A stretch of DNA of 64,000 bases from Marchantia polymorpha subsp. ruderalis (taxonomy: Eukaryota; Streptophyta; Marchantiopsida; Marchantiales; Marchantiaceae), in assembly GCA_037833965.1 (NCBI GenBank), contig AP031355.1:17199501-17263500 (forward strand), given 5' to 3'. A model generated the notes under the pieces. The model was not told where the DNA came from and ran no database searches. It saw only the letters and a list, made by a program, of their open reading frames with translations. This document shows, piece after piece, positions 52,077 to 64,000 of this stretch (the stretch's first letter is position 1; each line of letters begins with the position of its first letter). The position numbers were made by a program, and so were the translations under genes.

Positions 52077-54290
52077 TAGAATATCTCTGATGAATTCGCC
52101 TTGTCGTGCTGCGAATGTTCCATAAATAGATTAGTGCTAGGCCTTACAACTGGTACTCTGTAGCCTTAACAAAAACTCGAATTTCCTGTATTTAAGGTGT
52201 CATTGGGAGGCTGGAAAGTCAATACGCTAGTAATACCAGTTAGCAAGCTCCTCTCGTTTTTCCAAGACACATCAGTTCAAGCAACTATTACGAGTTCGGT
52301 AATGTGAGGAGTTGACTGAACATATGCCTAGTGTCTCTACTATATTGAGAGCAACGGATTGAGATCGTCAGAATTTGCTATTGTAGAGAGCATGGAGAGC
52401 AGAGGTAAAGCTTCGAATGACAAGCTATCAGCTCTCTCAGTGGGAAAAGAATTCATTCCCGATGGATGTGTTTGTAGATGATTCTGGATCAAAAGTAAAG
52501 AAAAGGGAAATTATATCGTGAGGTAGCTTTGGTGAAAAGCGAGAACGTGGCATTTTTCTTGAGGGGAGCGATGTCCTTGGTTGAAAGTTTTTCCAAGGAA
52601 GTGGAGGAAGACTCAACAGCAGCTAGGAATACACTATCTTCCTCTTACTTGATGTTTCAGCAAAGGCAGGACGAGGAGGCTGTTCTCCACACTGAACCCT
52701 CTGATGGCCCTCCCGACGGTTTCTTTTCATTATCCACATGCGGATTAGAAATCTCTACTCGCGCTTGAGTCGGTAGGCACGCCGATGCGCGGCGTAGTGA
52801 ATGATGTTCGGGTGTGGAAGAAGTTCAGTCTTCGACTCCCCTTAAGCGAAGACATGTGAGATGACATTCTTATGATAGTTGTCAAGAGGGCCAACAGAAA
52901 GCTGAAGAGTACGAGGCTTGTAATGTGCCTAATGATCAGTGATGCAGGACTGGCTATGTGCTGTCTCTCTGTCCAGAGCTTGAGAAGGTTAGAAACACCT
53001 TCACTACTCTTCTTTTCACAAGTGCAGTTTTGAGTTGAATGTTTGTTTGTTGCATGATCTTCAAGGCAGCTTATTCTTGACTCCCATCGCGAAATGCTTG
53101 CAGCTTGATATTTACGCATGTTAGCGACTCGGTGCTGATGCCCTCGTGTGTATGGTGGTGGAGCAACAGGGTGAAGTAAGTCTTTGGAAGGGGATGCCTG
53201 GTATCAAACAGTAGCGAGGTAGAGGAACATTCAACATAAACGCCAACACTGGAATGCCCTTAGAGACATGGTTTTGAGCAGTAGGGAACATCAGTCAACG
53301 CTCATCAGACCTATTTAACGGAATGCAGATCCTCTATCAGTAGCGGGTGACGAACGAGATATCGATGTTGGAACGCTAATGGGCAAAGTTTCTGTACTAC
53401 TAAGTTGTCACAACGAGGGGTGTGCGGTCTATTTACCAAAATTCAATGAGTGCTGTACTTGTTTTCTTAAGGATTAGGAGTTGAAGAAACCAGTTTCAAA
53501 GACCTTGTTTGTTTGAGCTGCTGGTTGCAATCTACGAATTGAGGACAATGGAAGGGTGCCACCAGCAGGTAGCACAAGGCGAAGTTCCGTGAAGGGCACT
53601 CATGTAACAATGTGATCTGTGAGGACTGCTTATAATTTTTACGGAGAAAAAATATATCTGGAAGTTTGTGATGATGTCATTTCTGGAGCCTACGGATCGG
53701 TTTAATTCTGGGCATGGAGTTGAATCGTTGATTTCAGGAGAATTGGATCATACGAAAGATGAAATTTTGAGATCACAGGTGATGCTTTTCAACTTCGATT
53801 CTTACGATGACATGGGGTTTATTTTAAGTTCCAGTTAACCCAGCTATTTACAGCAACGTCGTACGACTGTAAGCTATATAAGCCCCTTTGTGCGTTTTGT
53901 TTCGAGCGTCAGCTCTTGATTCTTCATCATTCTAGATGGATGGGGAATATGGATGGAAAACGACAATTCATCTCCTTAATAAGTTGCTAGAATTGTATAC
54001 TCGAGTGAAGTAATATATCTATGTTGGGTGAGATACTGTGGACTTCGAGAACTTGCTATTGTAGTGGCTTTTTCAAGTTACACTTGGAGAGATTTTTTTT
54101 TACTTTGCGGGGATGGAAGAGAAAACGGAACATTTTGTCCTTTGTTGCAATGCAATAAGTTTAGAATACAATACATATTCTTTGGCAGGGAAAGTTTGAT
54201 GATCTTTCTTTGACGTTGATAACAATTTTCGTTGAAATATATCTCAGTAGTAGACATAGAACGAATTAGATTACATAGGATAGGTGTTTT
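52077..54290. other. Downstream of the small gene; no gene assigned
   Basis: Composition stays near 42-45% G+C to about 53.6 kb, so untranslated or relic transcribed sequence is possible. Short frames exist (for example 52529-52768) but lack ATG starts and homology that I can see. Confidence 0.4.
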
Positions 54291-57200
54291 CTCATGTCAT
54301 GTGGAGCAGTAAGTACAACAATTAAACCAAAATTTATTAATGTATATTCTTGGGTTATTCAACTTGACATGATAGAGATCAGGAACAAGTATGATATACT
54401 TTTTGCTACCAACATGTTGAATTCTAATGCTGCAATAGAGGAAGTTATGAGACTTGTGAGACACACCATCTATTACATACGAAGTAAAAACATATGTAAT
54501 CATCTTCGAGATTATCTATGGCTGGTCTTACCTCTGACCATTAGTCGATGCAGTCAAGAATAAAGAAATGTTCAAAATGCCAGATTTAGTATCATTGGTA
54601 TGGAGACGAAGAGGTGGACTCATTTCACATAATGTTTGGTGTTGTGTGGAGCAAAATGATGTGAATCATCTCCAGGTTATACACAATGTAGATGGAACTA
54701 CGGAGAAATTGTAGCATGTATCAGGAATATAAATTAGAATTTACACTTTATACCTCCACTTCTTAAAAGAGAGCTTATGAAACTTTATCACAAAATTTCC
54801 GAAGAATATCTGAAAACTGACAAGATTTTTCATAAATTATCCTAACCTTCAAGGATTAATTACAAGTATTAGATGTAAAATTTCGAAAATACTATTTACC
54901 ATTCAATAGTTTGTTTGAGTAAAGAAATATTTGTAGACGGAGTATATGAAAGTATGTTTGATCAGACATTATTTTAAGTTTTTTATTCTAGATTAATGAG
55001 AATATGACTATGTGTCCAAAGAATTACATTTGATGAAATTCATACCATTGTATAAAGCATGTGAAGTTAACCAAGAATTTTTATATATAACAATCATCAA
55101 TATGTTATGATACATTTACAAATTTTTCATTACCATTTACCTTTACCATTATCATTTACCATTTCAATTTATCGTTTTGTAATTACAATTTGATCAGTAT
55201 ATTATGTATATGCATAATATACACAGAATTCTAGATATACATACATTTACATAGATTTCTTTCTTTATTAGACTCATTCAAAGTATGTAATCAATCTTCA
55301 TTTGACTATATGCTAAAGTATAAGAAATAGAAGTTATTGGATGAATAATTTGCATGATCATGATATGATATATAAGTAAAAATAATACTTATGTACGAAC
55401 TCCTTTCATTTCACTGATACTAGATTCATGAAAATTTGCATAATATTTAACAATGTTGTAGTATGAAAAACATTCACCCAATGTATCTCAAGAGTCATAA
55501 TTTGTGTTGAATTGCATACTAATGTAACTTAGCATCTGTTATTAGTATTAAAAATATCATACTATATGTGAAAACTAGTATTGGAAAATCAAAAAATAAA
55601 GATGTATGCATTTCATTTAGATTTGCAGTTTTTTAATGGAAAAGCTAAATACATTTATGCTTGATTCACAATCAAAATATATGTGAAACGGATATGATTT
55701 GCATCAAGTTGAAAATTTAGATCTCAATACTTCATGCACATGTAGCAATATTGTCAAAGTTTTGTTAGCGGCAGTTATAATAACATTAATTTTAAAGCTA
55801 TATGATGCTTAAAAATAAACTTCATTGAACGGAGTTTCATTGAATGTTACTTTCTACTTTTTTTTAAATTATAAAAAATGTAACTCATTTAAAAAAATAT
55901 ATCTGAAGTGAGATTCAAATTGACACGTGACAACTTTATAGTTGCAATATATTTTTAAGTAATTTAGTTCCATAGTATTTCAGAAAAGGATATTATGAAT
56001 GCAGATTGTCATTTTTTAATTTTAAAACATAAATGTTGTATTACAAACCAACTCAAATTTCATGATTTATTTAAAATATCGTGGATATTTTTGCAAGTTA
56101 TTCTTTAAAAATTCAAAATATGATACCCATTGTTGATAATCAGAGTATCTATCTTTGTATACATTCTAATTTTTTTTATTAACAGATTTAAACAAAAATA
56201 TCAGTTTCTTTACATCAAATAGTTAACTTTGAATTGATAAAATTTTTATTATAATAAAATTTGTTTACATTGTATATGAGTTTACATTGTTGTTTTTAAT
56301 ATGAGATAAAAAATTTCAAAAAATCAAATCTAACAAAACACATATTAAAAAAAATTATTTCATATGTAATCATATGATATTATTTTCCAAATTTATGAAT
56401 AACTTATTGATATCATCCAATCTAATATATCAAGAACTAACCTATGTAATCTTCATAAAATCTTAACTACTTCTGCATTAAATAAATTTAATAATCTATC
56501 ATATTTTGAATATGATTGCAATTTCACTTATTTACATATTCAAATTTGAGTGTGCATGTACTTGTATATATGTCAAACATATTTAAGAATATGATGGATA
56601 TATGAATTATATTGTGAAAATCCATGCAATTATATAAATACAATTTAAATGATTTATGAAAAAATTGAATCTATGTTTATATTTATAGGAGAGGATTTAA
56701 AAAAACATCATTCAACCAATAATTCCACATAATTGCAGTCAGATAAGAAACTTCTCTCTGGGTGCTTCATGGAAACTAAACATATTTTCTATCAAAAATT
56801 AATAAGCTCTTCAATTTTAGATAGAGATTTGAAGAACTAAACTATAGTAAAAACATGATAAGATAGAAAATATAAAGAGTTAACCAAAATTGCTAGATAT
56901 GCTCTTCATGCAAAATATATATATTAGCACAATGTATTCTAAAATTATCTTATCGGAATAATTTTGATCATCGTATCAGTCGGATTGAATTAACAGTTAA
57001 TCTTGACTAGCTCAATCTTTTTGTCCAAAATTACACATCTTATAAAAAAATACATGATATATATGTGTTTCATTCTGTTATCCATCATTTGATTTGCAGC
57101 AAGATGTAAAGTACTTTGACTACCTTCTTTTCCCTAACAGCACGCTTGACAGAATTCAAAGAGTCCTTGTAGCTTACGGGAATGATCCTCCCATCCGTCA

Positions 57201-60200
57201 CAATAAATATATTTAACTCATGTTTTAATAAGATCTAAGTGATAAGCTTACGCAACCAAATATCTTCATTTTATGTTTTTGCTAACATTGCATATTCAAC
57301 TTTCGGTGTGGACCGAAGTATGCACTTCTACAAAATAGACATTCAACTAATATATTCATCACTAAATATAAACATATATTCAATTGTAAATAATATTTTG
57401 TCCATAGTGAACATCAATGTAATCTAGCAAAGATTTGACATTGTTTAATAAATCATCAAACAATGAATTATACTCCAAAGTAATCTTCAAGTAGATGAGA
57501 ATCCATTTCATTAATACCCAATATAATGTCGCTGGATTTCATATATACTTGCTCATCTTGCCCATTAATTAATATTAATCCAACTATGGCTGGATAAATA
57601 TTATAACTTGTGCTCACTATTAAATATATAAAGAACACCATAACTTTTTCATAGAAAATTGATGGCATTTTTTCTTTCTTATTGACATTGATTGGATAAA
57701 GAATTATACAAAATTTAAAATGTGATACCGAGTATGTTCATAATTTTTGAGAATCTGCCATGTTAGTTTTAATTCAAATTATTATACATATCCATTCATA
57801 ATATAATATTTGATTTATACAAATTTTTCATTTTGAATGAAAAATTTTGATTGGTTTTTGCACATATTGACTTTAGATTGATTATTTGCCAAAGTTAACA
57901 TGTCATACATTTAAAATATTTAAATAATGATATTGAAGATCTTATCATTTGACTTTTTTTATGAATATTCATGTATCATACGCACTCCATACAATTGGAG
58001 TGAACAAGAAGATTTTTTATCTTTTATCTTTTACTCATTTAATTCTTTTCAAAATATCGTCCATCTTGTCAAAGGTACCAGATCAGAAGCATCAAATTTA
58101 GCAAACTTGTTTGATAACACATTTGCTACGTCCTTTCCTTGAAAATGTTAGTAGAAGAAATCATCTAGTTTCTTGTACAGGCTTCCAACATCGCTGCTTT
58201 AAGTTTCCACTTGCTAATATACCATCATTAGATGCCAACATCTCAAACATCTTCCAAGCTACTTGGAATGTCGTAATTAACATGATAATGTGTCTTTACT
58301 GCACACAGATAAGCTGATAGAGGCTCGGTCGCTTTAATCACGATACACAACTTGAGTGAGTAATTTAAGCGAGTAATTTTGTAACTCCTACCAGTCCATC
58401 CAACTACAGTCAACCTTCATCCATGCGCTAATTCGCGACTAGAACGAATTGGACTACGGACGGCACTTGAGCTGGAAGAAAAGTGGGTCATGTTTTGTCT
58501 AGACATAATTTTTTCATATGAGATTCTCGGCAATGATATGGCCACGCGTTATTTGCCTAACTTTACGCAAATAAACGATGCTCAACTCTACTAGTGTGGC
58601 ATCAAATTGATGCTGAAACCTCCTTTAACACATGACGATAGAAACCCAGAGTAATGTAAGTCTTGAGATGAGTAGTAGGACTTGAGTCCGATCTGTCTCG
58701 CTTAGAGACGAGAGTAGAAAGATAAAAAAAGACACATGCACAAAGGGAGACACTCAACGCAGTTCACTTTGACTGCATTTATATTTGCGTATATATTGGA
58801 CATGGGTGTAGCGCAACAGAGACAACAACAACTTATCAACATTTGGACAAAGTAGGCTAGAAATGAAAAGAGTCGCGATGATATGCAAGATCTTTCAATA
58901 AATTTTGAAATAACTAACATTGATCTGATTATTTATTTCAAAAATTTTGTTATATTCCTATGGTTTGAAATTATAATAATAATTGAAATACAATTAATGA
59001 TGCATGTAACAAGTATCATTGCTAGTTTGTTAAAAAACTATTTGGATCATTTTTTTCTGGAATGGTTTTGGTATGAAAAAAAAAAATTCATTTTTTTGAT
59101 ACCTATAATGTGAATGGACTATATGTGTTAATGTTAAAGATTCATTATCAATCAAATTTTTTATTGAATCATGAAAATCATGATGTATACATTGTATTTG
59201 ATTATATTTCATGATCTCTAATCAGATATATTTTTCATGTTTCAAAAATATATTGTGGTGTAATGTTCAAGATATTATCAAACTCAACTTTATCATTACA
59301 ACATTAGAGGTTTTTTCGGACTACAATGATCAAAATGAGGCATTTTGCTACAGATTTTTCACGGTAAATTCAGATTATTCTATGTTTAAAAAATATATTG
59401 TAATCAAAGCATCCCCTTTTTAACCATATAAGTGTATATAAACATGCCTCGAATTAACTTTAATAGTGCAATAGATTGTATTTAAAGCACATCAAAATGC
59501 TAATGACTAATTTGATACTTCTCATCATGACAACCACTGCATCAATCTTAGATTTTGCAGAATCAAGAAATTTTATGTACAATATGATACATTCATAATT
59601 CATTCTCAACACTATCAATACACATATGTATTACACTTTTTGAATAAATATTTCTCAAGACAAAAAATAAATATAAATATCATTGCAATTTATTTAATAT
59701 CTGAAGATTTACTATGCAATTTGTAGCCCAACAAACCCAACTTTCATATTGATGAAGCAAGATATTATTCCAAATAAGAAATTGAAAATTTTTACCAATA
59801 ATTTAGTATTCTCAAATAAAAATCAAAAGATTGTTTCAAATCTGAAAAACTAATGGGTTGAAACCCTCAATTGTTATGAGGATGAACATTTTATCACAAG
59901 AAGAATTCAAGGTGAACAAACCTTTATATATCTGAAATGTGATATTAAAACTAAAGCAACCTTTTTTAAATAAATCGAACATATGTGATAGTTCTTCAAG
60001 AAATCAAATACAAATTATCAATAAAATGGACGTGAGATTATCAAGGTAGTTCATCACGTAATAAAAATATAAATTTCTTGACATCAAATTTCATTCACGT
60101 GAGTTTTTTATGGCTGAAATGATGTTCTGGAACAAGGATACACCTAAAATGCATGCAGAAGTATAGGTGGTAGAAACTTTTGTTTATCATCTTGAATCTT

Positions 60201-61417
60201 TGTTCATAGAAACACTGAAATTCTACTGGAAAGTTTTTACTTTGTGTCACAAAGAGCTTCTCCCAACTCTCTAAAATAGAGATAGATACACGTGGCAACT
60301 AACTAGAGTTCAAGAATACCTCAATAAACTCACAGTATGGATAGGTTCGAAATAGAACATTAATAATCTGAATCAATGAAAAAAAATTTATTCAGTTTTT
60401 TTCAAAATTGAAAGAAAATAAAAATTGTATGCAATGTACTTAGAAAGAAGTAGCAATTGTATGACTTGAACTTGTAGCAAGAACACTTCATTACCTCCTC
60501 TGAAGTAGGTTACTTTCTATCACATAAAAAGCATTTTTGTGGTGCATCATGCACACAGCAGTGGAGGCAGAAAATAAGCTGTATGATGTATATAGTGGAT
60601 CTTTCGCAACTTCCAGAATGTAAGAGGTCATTCAAAACTTCCACTTTTGCTTTACATAAATTTATTTATTATAATAATTGTTTTAATTTATATAATATAT
60701 TAATGACATAAGGTTGAGCACGTTCCGAAACCTGCCTTTCCAGCTGAGCTTGAAAGTCGGTAGAGCACACTGTTTCTCGGAGGATTTTCAGATGAGTCAA
60801 AAGGTTATCATTGTAGCTACGAAATGTCAGATCCTAGCTTTGAGGCGACTGCAGTTAAGATGACAAATGATGCGTTAAGAATGTCTTTATGGCGACAATT
60901 AAACACAGTGATTAACTTATGACTGTCTGTATGCATTTCATAGGGGTCGAGATTCGGACACCTCCCACAATAAAGCGTTCCTCAGAGATTTTCTCATCAT
61001 TCTACTGTCATAAATCTGTTGGAAGGTCCTGCGGAATCGTCTATCATTTGTCTACTGTCAGGAAACAATCTCATCTATTGAGCATACGGAATCTCCGACG
61101 CTCAGAATTTATCACGATAAGACTAGTTGAGGAATTCGGTGACCAACCAAGTCTAAGAGGAGGAAATGTAGCTGAGACATGCGCAGACTCGAATTTTATT
61201 ATGTAAGAACTCCCACGCAATCGCTTTACCTTCACCGTTGTAGATAAGATTCCTGACTCACATACTGTATTCCAGAATGTTTAAAATACTGAAATTCTGG
61301 GATTCCACAGAACCAGACAGACGTCTTCAATAGGAATAGACGCAGAGATATGGCCTATGAGATTTGGTTATTATTTTTACAAATAGATGTTGTACAGCGG
61401 AAGCCAAAGACAACAAT
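54291..61417. other. Long A+T-rich gene-poor stretch
   Basis: Very A+T-rich, with oligo-A and oligo-T runs. 54294-54563 (+) has an 89-codon ATG frame followed by broken frames; I do not recognise it. On the minus strand near 57200-57075 a fragment reads NIFIVTDGRI then VKRAVREKKVVKVLYILL, reminiscent of a vWA-domain strand, without flanking support. 57.9-58.3 kb also has short minus-strand pieces (AWKMFEMLASNDGILASG). 60919-61206 has a 95-codon plus frame without recognisable features. Confidence 0.4.
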
Positions 61418-61488
61418 GCGCAGCTGGTGTAGTGATATCATAGTACCCTCCCACGGTACTGACCGGGGTTCGATTCCCCGGCTGCGCA
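61418..61488 (+). tRNA. tRNA-Gly (CCC)
   Basis: A 71-nt cloverleaf: acceptor GCGCAGC/GCTGCGC with discriminator A, D-arm region GGTGTAGTGATATCA, anticodon stem GTACC/GGTAC, loop CTCCCAC giving anticodon CCC, T-stem CCGGG/CCCGG with loop TTCGATT. A-box and B-box (GGTTCGATTCC) are present; there is no intron. Confidence 0.96.
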
Positions 61489-63740
61489 GCCCCTTTTCCT
61501 TTCGACGTCTCCAGTTCTGCTCCCTTTTCGCTGAAGAGAGATTTCGCTTCTGCGCGATCAGACTCCAGACCGAGGGCGAGAAATGCGCAGACATTTTAAG
61601 CCTATGCTAACCCCGTAAAACTCCCTCTGTGGCTGACAGATGTTGCGTGACACAGCACACTGATTTACTGTACCCGGCTCAGACCCTTTTAGAGTCTGAT
61701 TTAGGAACCTGATGCTAGTTTCCTACATCGACTGGTATGATTTAAAAAATGATTTTAGTTCCACCGATACTTTCAGAATTTAGTCTAAAGTTGAATGAGT
61801 AATAAGAATGTCAGGAAAAAAATGATAACAAGCTAAAGCTGACGGAGAGAAATAGAATATCGTTTCAATGGGAAATAGATGCTAGTTTCCGGTAAGAGGA
61901 TGGCTATAAAGCTTATTGTAGCTCTAGGGATCTAAAACACTAACTTTAAGTCTTGAATGATTCAATCAAATGTCAGCAAAGAGATTAAAAATTACTAAAG
62001 TTGAAATTTAACTATGAAATCTTTGAGTTTCGATGATGGTGCCCATTTCCTGCATCACCTGAGATGATTTAAACCTTGATGAACATATCTGAAGTATTCG
62101 ATGATTACAACCTTGATATCAGTTCCACGAATGTAAACATTGTCTTCTAGTCTTGTATGAGTTGTGAGAAAGTCAGCTAGGAGATGATTACTACCTACGG
62201 CTGATAGATAACCAAATAACAAACTAGGATAACGCTGCTGTTATCTTGCATCTCCTGGGAGTCTGGGAGGCTTCATAATAGTTCCAGGAGTCTAAAGGTG
62301 ATCTTGGAGTCTGAAGTCTTGTATAATTACTAAGTCCGGGTTCACAGATTAAACCGTATATATGACTACAGTACCTTTATCTTTTCAGCTTCACTCATGT
62401 AAAGTCAACCATACCTCAGTATACCTCCTTTCTCTAACCCTTCGCAGTGTTCAGTTAGCTGTAAACATTCAATCAAAGTAGGAGAAATACAAAAATAATG
62501 CCGAGTAAACTATTTGGCCATATTAACAAACAAAACAAAGTCTCTTCAATGACGCCAAGATCTGGGCGATGAGGTAGGAAAGCTTTTGTTTCGATTCGTG
62601 CCAAATCTGATGTTAAATCCTGCAATGAGTCAGTTCTAAGATATTATCTAAGTTACCCCATAGGAAAGAATTAAACTATCAAACAGTACTCAAAATTCAG
62701 GTGCCAAATCTTTCAGGCTTATTATCTTGTATCAATTCAACAGCAAGTAAACATTGTGAAAGAAGCCATCTATCGATCCTTTTATATTTTGATTGTATCA
62801 ATTAAAAGATGTGAGCAGGAGATGTGTACATTTGAAATTTCGAAAAACATGGAATCTCTTCCCAGAAGATAGTTTATGCGTTCACAAAACCTTCCTAGAT
62901 GGACATTCATTTCCATAATGTGATTTCTTATATAAAAGCATATACTTACACCAACACATTTTCCGATTGAACCCACATATAAGCCTACATAACCGCGGCT
63001 TCCCTATATATGTACATATTCATTGTAAAACCAAACGAAGAATAATTCCAATTACATCAAGTACCATGTACGGGATATTTAATGCTTAAGCAAAAGAGAA
63101 AGCATTATTCCTCTGATGAATTTGTTTTATTATGGAAGAGTAATTCTAGGAGAACTTTATGAATATCGCTCACGATTTTAGTGCTGAATTGCAAAACTCT
63201 TCCGTCATTACCAACTTAAGAACTATTTCAAATCACATCAAGAGATTTTACATGGGCAAATAACTAATCGGACCAACAGGGCACGCTGAAGTCTCTAAGA
63301 CTGAAAACATACATAGACATATCACTAGATGGTGGTAACAGATTGTACTGGTATGATCTCGAAGTCCTAAGAAACATGTGTATATTTCTCACAGGTAATC
63401 GTGATACAAAGATAATAAGCTTAAAAGATGATTTTGTTTTATTATTCTCCAAGTTCATCCTTAATAATTATGGTGGGTCTATCGCAAATAGAATTTCGGA
63501 CTATGGAATCAACAATTGGGGTCTTTTTCTCCGCACGACCTTATATTTGATAGACTGTTAACCCTGGATTGTCCACATAAAATCAAAACAAGCAAGTAAA
63601 ACTTGTCAAGTACTTGTTGATTCTACCGCCGATGTTGAAATGCAAACTAGTACAGTCCCCAACTTTTAAGATGCATGCTTTCACCCCAACATGCAATGTT
63701 TATGCTGGTCAGCACCGTTATGAAACATGTTCACTAACTT
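61489..63740. other. Intergenic, no gene assigned
   Basis: No recognisable protein or RNA. 63343-63561 has a 72-codon ATG frame (+) with no known motif. Several related phrases such as 'TGCTAGTTTCC' recur between 61.7 and 62.1 kb, suggesting an old local duplication. Confidence 0.4.
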
Positions 63741-64000
63741 TTGCCCCAGGTTGGAGAATGTGAGACGAGTTTTCGATGTAGGACATTAACGCCAACGTGA
63801 GTCTCGTTCGATGTCGGGTGCATATCGTGCAGTGACCCAGAATCAGATTTCCTTGATTTTTGCTGACCCCCCGGGGAGAAGGGCAGTAGAAAGGCAAGCC
63901 GGGCATCGGACAGATGTGCAGTTAACACTGGTGAAGGAGCAGTTATACCATCAAGCCATGAAGCAAAGCAGTAACTGCTATGGTCGCCCCTGTGAACGAA
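63734..64000 (-). CDS. Possible exon of an unknown gene, cut by the window edge
   Basis: The minus strand is open from the window end to a stop at about 63734, some 88 codons, in a stretch richer in G+C than its surroundings. It reads CFASWLDGITAPSP and ARLAFLLPFSPGGQQKSRKS. TTCGTTCACAG at the very edge could be a splice acceptor, and AAAA|GTTAGT near 63739 a donor. I do not recognise the protein. Confidence 0.25.
   Translation of the reverse strand, partial: FVHRGDHSSYCFASWLDGITAPSPVLTAHLSDARLAFLLPFSPGGQQKSRKSDSGSLHDMHPTSNETHVGVNVLHRKLVSHSPTWGKS

Noticed and set aside
57075..57200. vWA-domain protein from NIFIVTDGRI
   Set aside because: One strand-like phrase in a broken frame within very A+T-rich DNA is not enough.
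60735..60800. A further tRNA pseudogene (AGCTGAGC..GGTAGAGC)
   Set aside because: Only a D-arm-like phrase; no T-arm or acceptor pairing.
60919..61206. 95-codon plus frame as a gene
   Set aside because: ATG-started but with no recognisable motif and no splice or promoter support.
63820..63990. tRNA on the minus strand near the right edge (GATGGTATAACTGCTCCTTCACC)
   Set aside because: It looks like a D-arm and anticodon loop, but no T-loop or acceptor stem can be found.

Overview
Nuclear DNA of a land plant; I favour a bryophyte, most likely a liverwort such as Marchantia. The plant call rests on a conserved plant/plastid-type protein gene, Copia and LTR elements with a plant-type primer site, an O-methyltransferase remnant, a SUVH-type SRA domain and TTTAGGG-like motifs. 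The liverwort call rests only on my impression of the repeat family and its LTR-borne proteins. Genes are sparse, repeats dominate and the intergenic DNA is very A+T-rich.

Layout. 1-12.0 kb is a nest of transposons: the tail of a long LTR carrying an ORF (1-1620), a decayed Copia element (about 1.7-6.04 kb) split by a 2.47-kb solo LTR (2069-4538, TSD AATCA) and a hAT-like MITE (5117-5546, TSD GTGAGTAT), then an LRR pseudogene split by a 5.3-kb solo LTR (6540-11842, TSD TCATC) that carries two long overlapping ORFs. 14.1-14.8 kb encodes an SRA (YDG) domain protein without a SET domain. An O-methyltransferase remnant (16.2-16.7 kb) and a tRNA-Ile(AAU) gene (17.70 kb) follow. 18.6-26.7 kb holds about 35 complete or partial copies of a 73-nt tRNA-like, Pol III-type unit, in five blocks of alternating orientation, with a U1 snRNA gene inside. 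A U6-derived sequence with an inverted duplication lies at 27.6 kb.

28.8-36.4 kb is a three-LTR tandem array of a non-autonomous LTR retrotransposon (LTR-internal-LTR-internal-LTR) flanked by one TSD, ATCAG. Each LTR carries a 28 x 15-bp minisatellite whose antisense strand reads as pentapeptide repeats. The insertion site is flanked by inverted copies of another repeat. 37-41.7 kb is mostly A+T-rich, with traces of decayed coding sequence.

The conventional gene region is 41.7-52.1 kb: tRNA-Lys(UUU), a KRI1 ribosome-biogenesis gene (+), a conserved plant/plastid-type protein gene (-) with a strong 5'-leader palindrome, a Mutator-like MITE with a 9-bp TSD, and a two-exon gene for a 73-residue one-pass membrane protein. 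52-64 kb is largely gene-poor, with tRNA-Gly(CCC) at 61.4 kb and a possible exon at the right edge.

The protein genes show no operon-like link. The most unusual content is the repeat biology: LTRs that carry genes and palindromes, and an expanded array of tRNA-like units that keep A-box, B-box and T-run signals.
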